Shown: positions 1 to 11,095 of the stretch, piece after piece
Numbering within the stretch: the first letter of the stretch is position 1
How the letters are laid out: each line of letters opens with the position of its first letter
Assembly: GCA_026075535.2 (NCBI GenBank)
Contig: AP026549.1
Coordinates: 2,480,001 to 2,544,000, forward strand
Length of the DNA stretch: 64,000 nt
Origin: Tricholoma matsutake
Taxonomy: Eukaryota; Basidiomycota; Agaricomycetes; Agaricales; Tricholomataceae
Direction: 5' to 3'
Notes under the pieces: model-generated
The model's database searches: none
The model's input: only the letters and a program-made list of their open reading frames with translations
Told to the model about the DNA's origin: nothing
Program-made: the position numbers and the translations under genes

Positions 1-276
1 ACGTGAATGTAGACGAGTGTGTCTTCTCGGAGGGATTGAGATTTGTTCTGGGAAAGGGTAGAGAGGAGGAGAAGAGAAGGACGGGGAGAGAGGAGAATGA
101 ACGGATGGAGTGAACGATACAGAGCGAGTTCGCTGATGATCGTCTGTTCCTGAAGAACCAGGCCAGTGAGGACTCGACTGAACTCGGTTACGAGGCGGAG
201 GTGGCGCAGACACTAGAACGATCTTTTCATCTTCCTCTTTGCTGCTTTTCCGTCGGTGGATTCGGGCGTCTTCCAT
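1..276 (-). CDS. N-terminal part of a host gene, product unknown, runs off the left edge
   Basis: On the minus strand an ATG at 276-274 opens a frame that stays open for 92 codons to the window edge with no stop. The product starts charged (MEDARIHRRKSSKEEDEK) and becomes rich in Pro, Ser and Arg, with runs such as APPPPRNR and SPLSPSFSSPPLYPFPE. This looks like a disordered cytosolic N-terminus. I see no known domain, signal peptide or membrane segment. The stretch keeps many CpG dinucleotides, unlike the transposons next to it, which suggests a single-copy host gene. Its start codon is close to a CpG-containing upstream region (277-400). The function cannot be named from this fragment. It could also be an exon ending beyond the edge. 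Confidence 0.6.
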   Translation of the reverse strand, partial: MEDARIHRRKSSKEEDEKIVLVSAPPPPRNRVQSSPHWPGSSGTDDHQRTRSVSFTPSVHSPLSPSFSSPPLYPFPEQISIPPRRHTRLHSR

Positions 277-1206
277 AACTTTCAACGAACGAAGTGCTTA
301 GCGAGCGTGTGGTTATCCTATTCCATTCATTAGCAATATCTCTTTAACCTACTATCATCTTCATTCCACTTACAGGGCAGTCGACGACTCGACGGTGCTG
401 AAATATGTCGGCGTGGTTCCAAGTACATCCCCGCATCACGTGGTGCTGTGTCCATCCCTTAAGCTTATGCAATCTGTTAGGAAACAGTCCCATTACATAA
501 TAAAATACAGCTTCGAACTGATACCAAGAAGCTATTTTGCGAATGGAGGCTTAATGTATGGGAATACATTCCTGATATTCTGGAACTACTGCCCAGGGAG
601 GAGCTGGAACAGTTATTTGGACACTACTTGGCTTGTTGGACCTTTTGTTGAGGTGTCTCATTCTTCATCCCTGAGTGACATGTTCAAACTGAATCACAAT
701 TTTTCATTGACAGCAATGAAAAAACAGTTTCTGTTGGTTTGTATTGATGATATGGTTTTCTTGCGCTCACCAGTGCTGGTTGTCTGATACAGGGAGGAAC
801 TGTGCTTTCTATGTAAGAGATCAGATGTATGCACAAAATCAGGGAAATACTCAGTAATAATGGAATAAGAGAAGCAAGTCACTGAGGTTAGGAAGATATT
901 TAAAGGTGGGGATGAACTTAATACTCTGTATTAGTAGTAGCATGAATCAAGCATAGATCAGGGCTTGATGGAACATTTGAAGGGCAAGGGTAATGCTATG
1001 AATTACCAAGAACATCAGCAAAATCACATTAAGTATGCATTGGTTTGGCTCAATTACATACTTGCATGAAGTATGAAACCTATAGCTATTCACATTCCAT
1101 ACAGTTGAAAACTTGTATATCTTCATGCAAATATAATATTTAGTCATATTCTTGTTCCAAGTTTCATCTGCATTGCATGCTCGACAAAAACCTGTAAGAT
1201 AGTTTG
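277..1206. other. Intergenic stretch with possible coding debris
   Basis: Positions 277-400 are the likely promoter side of the minus-strand gene. On the plus strand a pyrimidine tract and CAG end near 375. A short plus-strand reading around 530-640 (DTKKLFCEWRLNVWEYIPDI and on) looks protein-like but has no clear start and ends quickly. From about 800 to 1206 the DNA is AT-rich and I see nothing codable. Confidence 0.3.
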
Positions 1207-1645
1207 TATAAGGGCAACCTTAGAGGCCACTTAATTAATGGACTAGCAAAGGGAAATCTAAAGTTAAAATTATAGTACATATTACAGGGATCAGAGGCAC
1301 ACCTAGCAAAGGGTAATATGAAGAGAAAACTCTAAGGACCCCTTTGCCAATGCCCAGTATATGTGGAGACTGCAAAAATCAAATAATAACCTAAAAATAG
1401 AAAAGGTGAGGATAGGCAGATCAAGGCCACCAAATGACATCATACCAAGGGGTAGATGTCAGAAAGGGTACTCCATCTCTAAATATAAAACTGTCAACAT
1501 GCACAAATGTGATAGAAAGGAAAATCAGTAATAAAATAAGGAAGAATCATAGAAATGAAGAATAGAAGGAAATGAAGTGAGGAAAAATATAGGATGAACA
1601 TAAAAAATAGGAGAAACACATGGGGCACCCCCTAGTCCCCTTAGA
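1207..1645 (-). repeat. 3' LTR of marY1-A (old copy)
   Basis: This 439-bp block aligns along its length with the reverse complement of the 426-bp LTRs of marY1-C. It runs from TATAAGGGCAACC at 1207 to CCCCTTAGA at 1645, where intact copies have CCCCTTACA. It is the long LTR form and keeps the spacer that is missing in marY1-B. It carries many transitions and some indels, so it is much older than the B and C copies. The outer flank is GTTTG (1202-1206). The partner flank is gone because this element lost its 5' end. Confidence 0.9.
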
Positions 1646-1686
1646 TTACCCCCTCTTTAAGATGCATTGCCCCGATGCATTCAAAA

Positions 1687-2557
1687 TCATATACAACCAA
1701 AGTCAGTGACTTGAATGTGACACAGTGCAGCAGTGTGCTGTTGGTGGAATTCCTTGACTAACCAAGGGGCATTCACATTGGACTCTTTGACCCATGAGTT
1801 CTCCTCATACCCATAACCCTTCCAGTGCACCAAATACTGGAGTTTTCCTTGACGCAACCGGCTGTCCAAGATCAACTCGACTTCATACTGGGGTTCTCCC
1901 TTGATCACTGTAGGTGGTGGTGGTGGTGGATATGAACGGTGTCCTATGAATGGATCTGGGGGAGCTGGAAGGAGTTTGATGACATGGAAGACTGGGTGGA
2001 GTCTGGACATGGAGGCTGGGAGGCACAGATGATAGGCATGCATTCCAACACACTTGACAATGGGGAAAGGTCCCAGGAAGCGATGGGCGAGTTTCTTGGA
2101 TGGACATGTGGTGGAGATGTCACTGGAGTCAAGATAAACTCAATCACCAACCTTGTACTGAGGGGCCAGAGAATGGTGCTGATTGTAAAAGCACACCATG
2201 TCATCCTTTGCCTTTGCCTCCTCCAAGCTATCCCTCATGTGTTCTGTGAACTCATTCACCATCTCAATGTGTGAGGGAGTTTGGCAAGGTTCAAATCCCA
2301 TGCGTGGATGCCATCCAGTGTCTATGAGGAAAGGGGTTTGTTGAGTGGAAACATGGATGTGGTTGTTGTACCAAAACTTGGCCAAGGGGAGAAGATCATC
2401 CCAATTGTCCTGGTGCTCATTGATGAAGATGTGGATGTACTGCTCCAGTTCCTGGTTGACTTGCTCAGTCTGGCTGTCAGTTTGCAGGTGATAGGTGGTT
2501 GAAGCAAGGAGTTTGATCCCCAGAAGTCTGTACAGCTTGCAAGTAAACTTTGCCATG
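1687..2557 (-). pseudogene. marY1-A pol, 3' piece: integrase C-terminus and chromodomain
   Basis: Reading from 2557 down to 1687 gives the integrase C-terminal half (a TDSQTEQVNQELEQY stretch, then NHIHVSTQQTPFLIDTG), the GPF-like/SH3 region (HPVFHVIKLLPAPPDPF) and a chromodomain (YEVELILDSRLRQGKLQYLV, then HWKGYGYEENSWV). The upstream part of the same gene resumes at 20987, because a LINE cut it at 2557/2558. The frame changes near 2140, where the segment ALAKAK found in copy B is lost, so it cannot be expressed. Chromodomain-tipped integrases are typical of chromoviruses and are thought to guide insertion to marked chromatin. Confidence 0.88.
2545..2557 (+). repeat. Target site duplication of the LINE, left copy
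   Basis: AAACTTTGCCATG at 2545-2557 is repeated at 20974-20986. Joining the two flanks here restores the marY1-A integrase sequence, as checked against marY1-B at 4190-4205. The left edge of the repeat is ambiguous by a base or two because the LINE tail is A-rich. Confidence 0.9.
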
Positions 2558-2686
2558 GACGCTTCTTGATCCAGTACCGCCACCTCATATGAAATTCCCA
2601 CGGTTCAAAGGGGGCAGATCGAAGGGAAGCTACACTCCTGGGTCATAGAATAGCATAAAAACACAACTGAATCAAAGGAAAAGAGA

Positions 2687-2913
2687 ATGATGCCCCAGCA
2701 CCCGGCAACCGAAATGCTGGACAATCAGACACCGGCAGCTACATCGGGACTTTGGCAAACGACCTTATCAGAGAACCCCAACTCAATCCAAAAAAGGGCG
2801 AACCCTGTGGCGACGACACCGGAACTATCTGCCAAAGAGAAGCAACCAGCCCATTCACAGGTGGAGAAAGGTAGGATCACCAGACGAACGGGAGCAGTAC
2901 CCCAAAGCAGAGC
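2687..2913 (+). CDS. LINE ORF1, 5' piece (N-terminus)
   Basis: The ATG at 2687 follows a 129-bp leader. The frame codes for a polar N-terminus rich in Gln, Pro, Thr and Ser (MMPQHPATEMLDNQTPAATS...). At 2913 the LTR of marY1-B interrupts it. If B (2914-8839) and one 5-bp target repeat are removed, the codon GC + C joins 2913 to 8845 in frame, and ORF1 reads on as SRANLGDIMDAK. So ORF1 was uninterrupted when B landed. N-terminal segments of LINE ORF1 proteins are usually poorly conserved, and no domain is visible here. Confidence 0.8.
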
Positions 2914-3279
2914 TATAAGGGCAACCTAAGCCTCTAGCAAAGGGAAATCCGAAGAGAAAACTCTAAGGATCCCCTTGCTGATGCCCAGTATATGTGAAGA
3001 CGACAAAAATCAAATATAACCTAAAAATAGAAAAAGGCGGAGATAGGCAGATCAAGGCCGCCGAATGACATCATACCAAGGGGTATGTGTCGGAAGGGGT
3101 ACTCCGCCTCTAAATATAAAAGTGTCAACATGTACAAACATGATAGCAAGGAAAAATTAGTAATAAAATCCGGAAAAATCATAGAAAATGAAGAATAGAA
3201 GGAAATGAGGTGGGGAAAAATATAGGACGAACATAAAAAATAGGAAAAACACACAGGGCACCCCCCTAGTCCCCTTACA
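2914..3279 (-). repeat. 3' LTR of marY1-B (366 bp, deletion form)
   Basis: The LTR starts with TATAAGGG and ends with CCCTTACA on the plus strand (TGTAAGGG...CCCTTATA in element orientation). It lacks 60 bp between two 21-bp direct repeats that are both present in marY1-C. Confidence 0.95.
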
Positions 3280-3290
3280 TCACCCCTCCT

Positions 3291-6200
3291 CTAAGATGCA
3301 TCGCCCCAATGCATTCGAAATCGCATACGACCAAAGTCCGTGACTTGAATGCGACGCGGTGCAGCAGTGTGCTGTTGGTGGAATTCCTTGATTAACTGAG
3401 GGGCATTTATGTCAGACTCTTTGACCCATGAGTTCTCCTCATACCCATAACCCTTCCAATGTACCAAATACTGGAGTTTTCCTCGACGCAAATGGCTGTC
3501 CAAGATTGACTCGACTTCATATTGGGGTTCTCCCTCGATCACTGTAGGTGGTGGTGGTGGGTGTGAATGGCGTCCCGGGAATGGATCTGGGGGAGCTGGA
3601 AGCAATTTGACGACATGGAAGATGGGATGGAGTCTGGACATGGAGGCTGGGAGGCGTAGACAATAGGCATGTGTTCCAACGCACTTGACAATGGGGAAAG
3701 GTCCCAAGAAGCGATGAGCGAGTTTCTTGGATGGACGTGTAGTGGAGATGTCACTGGAGTCAAGATAAACTCGATCACCAACCTTGTACTGAGGGGTTGG
3801 GGAGTGGCGTTGGTTGTAAAATTGTGCCATGTTATCCTTCGCCTTTGCTAAGGCTGCCCTTGCCTCCTCCAAGCTATCCCTCATGCATTCTGTGAACTCA
3901 TTCACTGTCTCGATGTGTGAGGGAGTGGGGCGAGGTTCAAATCCCATGCATGGATGTCGTCCAGTGTCTAAGAGGAAAGGGGTCTGTTGAGTGGAAGCAT
4001 GGACATGGTTGTTGTATCCGAACTCGGCCAAAGGAAGGAGATCATCCCAATCGTCCTGGCGTTTATTGACAAAGAGGCGGATGTACTGCTCCAGTTCCTG
4101 GTTGACTCGCTCCGTCTGGCCATCAGTTTGTGGGTGATAAGCGGTTGAAGTGAGGAGTTTGATCCCCAGGAGTCAGTACAGCTCACGAGTGAACTCTGCC
4201 ATGAACTGAGGGCCACGATCTGAGAGGAAGGCACCAGGAAGTCCATGTAATTTCCACACGTGGTGGAGGTAGAGTCGAGCGGCACCTAGGGCACTGACAG
4301 TGGTATGAGTGGGAATGAAGTGAGCATGTTTTCCCACTGAGTCAACTGTGCACATCACCGCATCAAACCCGTTTGACTGTGGCAATTCCACCACAAAGTC
4401 GACACTGACGACATCCCAACGACTCTCTGGAACAGGAAGAGGGTGTAGGTCACCAATAGGCTTGCGACGAGGAACCTTGGTGCGTAAGCAAAGGTCACAA
4501 GTGCAACAATACTGACCAATGAGCCGTGACATTTGTGGCCACCAATAGTTCCGTGAGGTGAGCTCCAAGGTCTTCCAGCGTCCGGGGTGGCCAGCAATCT
4601 GTGAGTCATGGTGTTGGGATATGATGCACCGGCGAAGGTCTGGGTCATTGGGAACATAGATGCAATCCCTGAAATACAACAGGTCCTCCTTTTCAGCCCA
4701 CTCTGCCGCACGTAAGGAAAGGGTCGATCCCTTCCTCAGTTCTTTAACAGCTCGGGCGACAAAATCCTCATGTAAACCGCTACGGTTTGCGTGACGAATG
4801 TCACGTAGGATGTCCCGCTCCTTGCCCTGGGGTGCGATGCCTTCCAGTGCCCGAATGGTGAACAGGTCTGGCTGCAACAGCACAATGTTTTGGTTGTCAC
4901 CGCTGCCATCCCCATGGTCTGCACATCGGGATAGGGCATCAGTCTTCCCCATGCTGCGACCTGGACGGTGGTGTAAGGAGAAGTCGAATCTAGATAGATA
5001 CAGGGACCAACGAGCTTGACAATGGTTCAATTTCTTGGCCGTCATGAAGTACTTGAGATTCTTGTGATCTGTCCAAATTTCCACCTTGTGTTGGGCACCC
5101 TTGAGGAAGTGTCACCACTCCTCAAGCGCACACATTATCGCCAACATCTCCTTGTCATGGATCTCATAGTTTCGCTCTACAGCACTAAGGCTTTTGGAGT
5201 AGAACACAACAGGATGCCACTTCTGGTCCTCCGGAGACTGCTGAGACAACACAGCGCCCGTCACAAAGTCAGAACTGTCGGCTTCTACATGAAAAGGACG
5301 CGAATCGTCAGCAAAGGTAAGGATCGGAGCGGAAGTGACCATCTCCTTAAGCTTTTCGAACGCCTCCTGTTGTGCATTATCCCACCTCCATTCCTCCTTT
5401 CCTGTCAAGTCGAACAGTGGTCATGCATGATGTGAGAAATCCTTGATAAAACACCGATAGAAATTGATGAAGCCCAGGAAGGACTGCACCTCCTTCTTGT
5501 TTGTGGGCATCGGCCAAGCTGTGACCCCGTTTACCTTGATAGGATCCATCTCCACTTGACCCTCCAAGATAATCAGGCCGAGGTACTCGATCTTGGTCCT
5601 TTCGAACTCGCATTTGTCCTGATGAAGGTAGAGTTTGTACCGTCGAAGTCGCTCTAGGATGAGGTGCGTGATGCGACGGTGCTCTTCAACTGTGCGAGTG
5701 AAGATGAGGATGTCATCGAGATAGATGCAGACAATGCCTTCAAGGATGAGGTCGTGGAAGATGTCGTTCATCATGGTCTGAAAGGTGGCAGGGCTATTAG
5801 TAAGGCCAAAGAACATGACAAGCAGTTCAAAAAGACCACGGTTGGTACAAAAGGCTGCCTTCCACTCATCTCCCTCCTTTATCCTGACATTATTATAGCC
5901 CCAATGGACATCGAGCTTGGTGAAGTATTGGGCTCCATGGAGCTGGTTTACGAGTTCAGAAATGAGGGGTAGTGGGTAGCGATTTTTGACCGTGATGTTG
6001 TTGAGTCTTCTGTAGTCTTGAACCGGTCGAAGTGAGCCATCCTTCTTCTTGACAAAGAAAAAGGGAGAGGCCACGGGTGACTTTGATGGTCGAATACGTC
6101 CAGAGGCCAGGTGCTCGTCGATGAACTGGTCAAGCTGCCATTGTTCTTCCGGAGAGAGAGGATAGACCTTGCAGGATGAAGGGGTTGCGCCGGGGGTGAG

Positions 6201-7193
6201 TTCAATCGCGTGATCCCATGGCTTGCACGCAGGAAGAGAGTTGAATGACTCCTTGGAGAACACGTCTTCAAACTCATGGAGATGAGGGAGTAAGGAGTTA
6301 GTAGAGGATTTAGCAGCATTGTTTTTGTGGAAGGCCTCGGCGAGGCATTGGGATATGTTCGATGTGGCACACACCTCATGCGATGAGCGAATCACAGTGT
6401 AGAAGATCCGATCACCCTCCTCCACTTCCTCTGGGTCCTCATCATCATCATCTGAGTCCGGCATTAGATCAGGAACCCCTTCCAATTCCACTTCAGGTAT
6501 AGGCAGGGGTCCAGCACGACACTTCTGAGTATGTCGTATTGCCACCTTCTGTCCACGACATTCTTGCCTGGCTTCTGTGAAACATGTCCGACAGCGGGAT
6601 GGACATCGGCTCATGGTAACCTCCCTGGTACGCCAGTCGACCTCTGGGTTATGGTCTCGAAGCCATGGATATCCCAAAATCACCTTTTGCTTTCCTAATT
6701 GAGTGACAGCAAAAATGGCATGCTCAGTATGATCTTTGTAACGGAGAACCAGGTCTGCAACCTCTCGGATGGCACCCGCTTCATTTGGGGATCCATCCAC
6801 ATTATATACAGGTATCAGACGTGAGAGTCAGCGAGTATTTAGGCGATGTTGTTGTACCAGATGGGAATCGATGAAGAGACCAGTCGCACCAGAGTCCAGG
6901 AGCGCAGAGACACCGAGTATCTGTCCAGTGTCGGTCGTCTGCAGTTCGATGGCTAGGTTTAAGGAATGTGCAGAGGGAGTGGATGCCACAATATACTTGC
7001 GTGGTAGTTTATGTTCCCATGATTTAATTTTGGGACGTGGAGTAGAAGGAGAGATGGGGAGAGCAGGTACGTCTTTAGCCAACTTCGAAGGGTCAGAGAG
7101 GGGAGCAGTCACAGAAATGGATTCATTCTCCGGGGATTCACCTGACAAGACTTCAAAGCGGTTATGGACAGGCAGTGAGGGCATATGATTCAC
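3291..7193 (-). pseudogene. marY1-B pol: protease, RT, RNase H, integrase, chromodomain
   Basis: One continuous reading frame of 1,301 codons runs from 7193 to 3291. It has no frameshift and is broken only by TGA codons at 6828-6830, 5421-5423, 5112-5114 and 4173-4175. Order: aspartic protease (LLDSGATGLFID, about 6880), RT with CIYLDDILIF near 5735, RNase H (FYSKSLSAVERNYEIHDKEM), integrase zinc finger (HHDSQIAGHPGRW...CDLC), the DDE core (SVDFVVELP, LSDRGPQF, VNQELEQY) and a chromodomain (YEVESILDSHLRRGKLQY). It follows gag in the -1 frame. The TGA codons at 5421, 5112 and 4173 sit where other copies have, or derive from, CGA. The one at 6828 is shared with marY1-C. Confidence 0.92.
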
Positions 7194-8307
7194 TCGCTGT
7201 GAATAGGAAAATCCTGCTCCTCTACAACTTCCAACTTAATCTCCTCTGCAACTTGATCCTTCGCTTCCTCAACATCTACAAGTGCCAACAAATCTTGCAG
7301 GAGTTCGTCTCATCCCTCGGGGGTGAGCATGTGGATATCCTGATGATGGGGACACGCTCCAGCCCTGTGTCCAGGTTCCCCACAACGGTAGCAGAGATCC
7401 AACTTACGTGCACGGCTGCGGGCTGCATCAACATCCATTGGTACTGGGACATTGACAGCTGGTGTGGGAGTTTGATGAACAGGAATGGGGTTAGGGTGGG
7501 GGAGGCTTCGATTGAAGGTGTAGGGTGTATGAGTGGTAGTTGGAGCACAGAATGCAGCATTAAATGCCGCATTTGTGAGTCGGTTCTCGTCACAGAGTGA
7601 AGCAGCTTCATACCAAGCAAGGATATCATCGTCCGCTGGGCGTCCTTCCAACATCTGTGCAATCTGGTCCTGAATTTCTCGGTTGAGCCCCCATCGGAAC
7701 TTCACCACCACTGGCAACCCACTCCCATATCCTGCCATGTCCACCAAATCCTTGAACTCATCGATATAGTCGTCCATGGATCGACATCCCTGGTGGTAAG
7801 TGGATGACTCAAGTCGTGTCACTGCTCGGTGGCGTTCATTGAGGGGGCAGAAGTGGCATATGAACTCAGCTCGAAAGTCACCCCAAGTGGAGAAAGGTAG
7901 AGAACCGAGTTCTTTAGTTTGATGTAGGATATGGTCCACATAGAGATAGGTGCGTTCAGATTTCATGTATGTGAAGGCCCAATAAATTTTTGCAGCCTCA
8001 TCGATGAATTGATGCAACTGGAGACTAATGTATAACTCACAGGAATTAAGGAATGCACGTCCCTGCGCACGTGCACCATTAAATTCGGTGGGGTGGACGG
8101 TTTGATCTGGGCACGTTCCTTAGTGGACACGTTTGGCAAAATGTCGTTGTTGGGTGCACTTGGAGTCGTAAAGGGGGAACTATTGGTCGTAGGGTTAGCC
8201 TGGAGGGTCCTAATGAAGTTTTCAATCGTAGATTTAAGCGAGTCAATTTGTGCGCGCATTCTGGAAACGTCGCTTTCAAGCGCGTCGAAGCATTCTGATG
8301 TGTCCAT
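7190..8307 (-). pseudogene. marY1-B gag: capsid and CCHC zinc knuckle
   Basis: The ATG at 8307 starts the same protein as in marY1-C (MDTSECFDALESDVSRMRAQ). It has a coiled N-terminus, a capsid-like core (FIDEAAKIYWAFTYMKSE, then WGDFRAEFICHFCPLNE) and one CCHC knuckle (CYRCGEPGHRAGAC, near 7350). Two lesions break it. One base is missing from a C-run near 8090, which shifts the frame. A CGA codon became TGA near 7310 shortly after the knuckle. The ancestral stop overlaps the pol start near 7190. Confidence 0.9.
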
Positions 8308-8461
8308 GTCGCTAGGGAGTGTGTTTGGCGAAAATGGCGGCGTAATAAAGGCGAGAGTATCTGGAACAGTGTGTAGGGACTCTGTGGAGCTTTGGGAAGC
8401 GTTGCCCAGTCCGTACCTGCCTATCTTGGGCAGTGCGTTCGCGATTTTCGGGCCTTAGGGG

Positions 8462-8471
8462 AGAGTTTTCT
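8462..8471 (-). promoter_or_regulatory. marY1-B self-primer site next to the 5' LTR
   Basis: In element orientation AGAAAACTCT starts two bases after the LTR. It is complementary to AGAGTTTTCT inside the LTR (8515-8524), the same arrangement as in marY1-C. No tRNA-like TGG primer site is seen. Confidence 0.6.
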
Positions 8472-8473
8472 AC

Positions 8474-8839
8474 TATAAGGGCAACCTAAGCCTCTAGCAA
8501 AGGGAAATCCGAAGAGAAAACTCTAAGGATCCCCTTGCTGATGTCCAGTATATGTGAAGATGACAAAAATCAAATATAACCTAAAAATAGAAAAAGGCAG
8601 AGATAGGCGGATCAAGGCCGCCGAATGACATCATACCAAGGGGTATGTGTCGGAAGGGGTACTCCGCCTCTAAATATAAAAGTGTCAACATGTACAAACA
8701 TGATAGCAAGGGAAAATTAGTAATAAAATCCGGAAAAATCATAGAAAATAAAGAATAGAAGGAAATGAGGTAGGGAAAAATATAGGACGAACATAAAAAG
8801 TAGGAAAAACACACAGGGCACCCCCCTAGTCCCCTTACA
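8474..8839 (-). repeat. 5' LTR of marY1-B (366 bp)
   Basis: It is the same length as the 3' LTR and carries the same 60-bp deletion, so the deletion was in the transposing parent. The two LTRs differ by about eight transitions. Confidence 0.95.
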
Positions 8840-8844
8840 GGAGC

Positions 8845-10339
8845 CAATTTGGGAGACATAATGGATGCCAAAGCAGGGCTCTCCTGGCTAGTAGCAAAGG
8901 GCCTAATGGCCCCATCAGGCTCAACCCCATCAATGACATCGTTGGCCAAGATGCTCTTCCAAGTTGGAGCCCTACCGAATACGCCTCTACAAATGCTAAA
9001 TGGAATACGGGCAGTGGCTTTTCTACTCCAAGAACTAGAATTAATGAAAACAACAAGGGAAGTTACCACCACAGTGTCGAAGGAACTGATCTCGCTCGTC
9101 GACACAATCCAGAACACACTTAAAGAGAAAATGGAAGAATGCATGGCCAGCTTACTCCAAACCACAAAAGAGGTAATAACACAAGCAAAAGACACAACTG
9201 AAGAACTAGGCAAAGCAACCAAAAAAATGATAAGTACCGCAGAAAAGGAGAAGACGCCAGCCACACCCTACAGGGACGCCCTGAACCAGGGTACAGTTGG
9301 ACCACCAGTCCGAGTGGATCCAAGGGTCAGAGCGAAGGAAGGTATAAGGGCAAGGCAGTTCCTATGGACCCTCTCAGTCAACATCCCAGAACTAAAAACA
9401 CTGCTGGCACCACAGCTACTAAAACAGCTGAACAAAAAACTAACCAAAGCGGCAAAAATGACAAATGAAGAGTGCAAACTCTGTTTGGCAATGTGGCTCA
9501 AAAATGGAGGGCTACTAATAGAGGCTGGAGACGACAAATCTGCGGCATGGCTTCGCAGCGAGGCGAACATACTGCACATGGAATGCAAACTGGGCACCTC
9601 CATACTACCAGAAGCTCACAACTTCAACACTATGGCATATTTCGTCCCACTAACTTTTGATGTATCAGAGAAAACACACATAGAGGAGGTAACAGAGTCC
9701 AACGACTTATCCAAGGATGCAATTAGCAAATGTAGGTGGGCGAAGGCCCCTGGATGGTGGAACCCAAACCAAATGGTAGGACATATGATCATCACTTTCA
9801 CGGACCTGGATAGTGCAAATAAAGCCATACTCGGCGGGCTGGTTATCTGCAACAAAAAGGTATCAGTAACCAAATGCAAAAGAGAACCGATCAGATGTCT
9901 AAAGTGCCAGGGATATAACCACGTGGTGCACGAGTGCATTATCAGTAGAGACATTTGCACTAGGTGCAGAGAAAACCACAGGACTAGTGACTGTAGTGCG
10001 GCGACACTACTATGTACCCCATGCGGAAAACGTGGACATGCAAGTAATGATCGGACGTGCCCCACATTCCTCAGAAAATGCAATGAGCATGACGAGAGGA
10101 ACCCAGAGAATCTACTACCCTTTTACCCTTCTATGGAGACCTGGACATGGGAAGCAGCACCTCCAAGTAATCAAAGGGCGGCAACCACCACAGGACTGAC
10201 AGATTTTGTGCGACCAATTAGGAGAGGACAGACATGGCAAACCCAACTAAATTTCCAACCTAGACATGCAGCCTCAAACGAACGTGGACTCGAGCGCCAA
10301 AGTTGGGACAGGCAAGAACCCAAAGCGAACTATGAATAA
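8845..10339 (+). CDS. LINE ORF1, 3' piece: RNA-binding protein with CCHC knuckles
   Basis: This is the continuation of the frame from 2687-2913. It stays open to TAA at 10337-10339. A helical, Lys/Glu-rich segment (9050-9250) may form a coiled coil. Near 9890-10070 there are two good CCHC knuckles, CLKCQGYNHVVHEC and CTRCRENHRTSDC, and a third with an extra residue, CTPCGKRGHASNDRTC. ORF1 proteins of Tad/I LINEs bind element RNA and form the transposition particle with ORF2. This ORF has no premature stop, unlike ORF2. It ends in an 8-bp overlap with the ORF2 start. Confidence 0.85.
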
Positions 10340-10667
10340 TGAGATGAACGAAGAACAAAAGCTAAGAGTCCTACAAATAAATCTGAATAAATCACTCACT
10401 GCCCACCTGGAGCTCATAAACGACTCACTAGCAGCACATTGGGACATCATACTAATACAGGAACCATACATCACCTTTTTCAGCAGCATTAGAACACCAA
10501 ACCATTTCACAGCAGTAACCCCCTCCTCGAGGCAAACCCTAGACACACCAGTGCGATCCACGATCTGGGTAAATTCGGCGCTATCCTCAAACGACTGGAA
10601 AATACTAGACATTCCAGACACCAATGACATAGTAGCAATCGAACTAACAGGCGCATATGGCAGGCTC
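10332..10667 (+). pseudogene. LINE ORF2, 5' piece: start of the APE endonuclease
   Basis: ATG at 10332 overlaps the ORF1 stop as ATGAATAA (10332-10339), which suggests reinitiation, although the frame is open upstream from 10266. The product begins MNNEMNEEQKLRVLQINLNK and contains the endonuclease metal-site Asn (QINLN) and Glu (ILIQEP). It is cut at codon CTC (10665-10667) by marY1-C and resumes in frame at 16850 after removal of the second GGCTC repeat. Confidence 0.85.
10663..10667 (+). repeat. Target site duplication of marY1-C, left copy
   Basis: GGCTC at 10663-10667 is repeated exactly at 16845-16849. Five bases is the usual size for Ty3/gypsy elements. Confidence 0.95.
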
Positions 10668-11093
10668 TGTAAGGGGACTAGGGGGGTGCCCTGTGTGTTT
10701 TTCCTATTTTTTATGTTTGTCCTATATTTTTCCCCACCTCATTTCCTTCTATTCTTCATTTTCTATGATTTTTCCGGATTTTATTACTAATTTTCCCTTG
10801 CTATCATGTTTGTACATGTTGACACTTTTATATTTAGAGGCGGAGTACCCCTTCCGACACATACCCCTTGGTATGATGTCATTCGGCGGCCTTGATCCGC
10901 CTATCTCTGCCTTTTTCTATTTTTAGGTTATATTTGATTTTTGTCGTCTTCACATATACTGGGCATCAGCAAGGGGATCCTTAGAGTTTTCTCTTCGGAT
11001 TTCCCTTTGCTAGGTGCGCCCCCAATCCCTGTATTATGTAGCATAATTTTAACTTCGGATTTCCCTTTGCTAGAGGCTTAGGTTGCCCTTATA
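10668..11093 (+). repeat. 5' LTR of marY1-C (426 bp)
   Basis: It runs TGTAAGGG...CCCTTATA, near-perfect terminal inverted repeats with a TA rather than CA end. Two copies of a 21-bp repeat lie at 10993-11013 and 11053-11073. Confidence 0.97.
10953..10992 (+). promoter_or_regulatory. Predicted marY1 promoter: TATA-like box and transcript start
   Basis: CATATACT at 10953-10960 lies about 25 bp upstream of AGAGTTTTCT (10983-10992). If transcription starts at or near 10983, the RNA begins with the ten bases that are complementary to the site just after the LTR. The same arrangement is seen in the other LTRs. The start site is inferred, not shown. Confidence 0.5.
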
Positions 11094-11095
11094 GT

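Larger units (their letters stand above)
2914..8839 (-). mobile_element. marY1: marY1-B: full-length Ty3/gypsy chromovirus copy with short LTRs
   Basis: This 5,926-bp element has two 366-bp LTRs (2914-3279 and 8474-8839), a gag frame and one pol frame on the minus strand. Flanks are AGAGC (2909-2913) and GGAGC (8840-8844), a 5-bp target duplication with one transition. The LTRs differ at about 8 positions, all transitions, which is more than the 5 in marY1-C, so B is probably the older insertion. Adding back the 60 bp missing from each LTR and one lost base in a gag C-run gives 6,047 bp, the length I recall for marY1. Confidence 0.92.
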
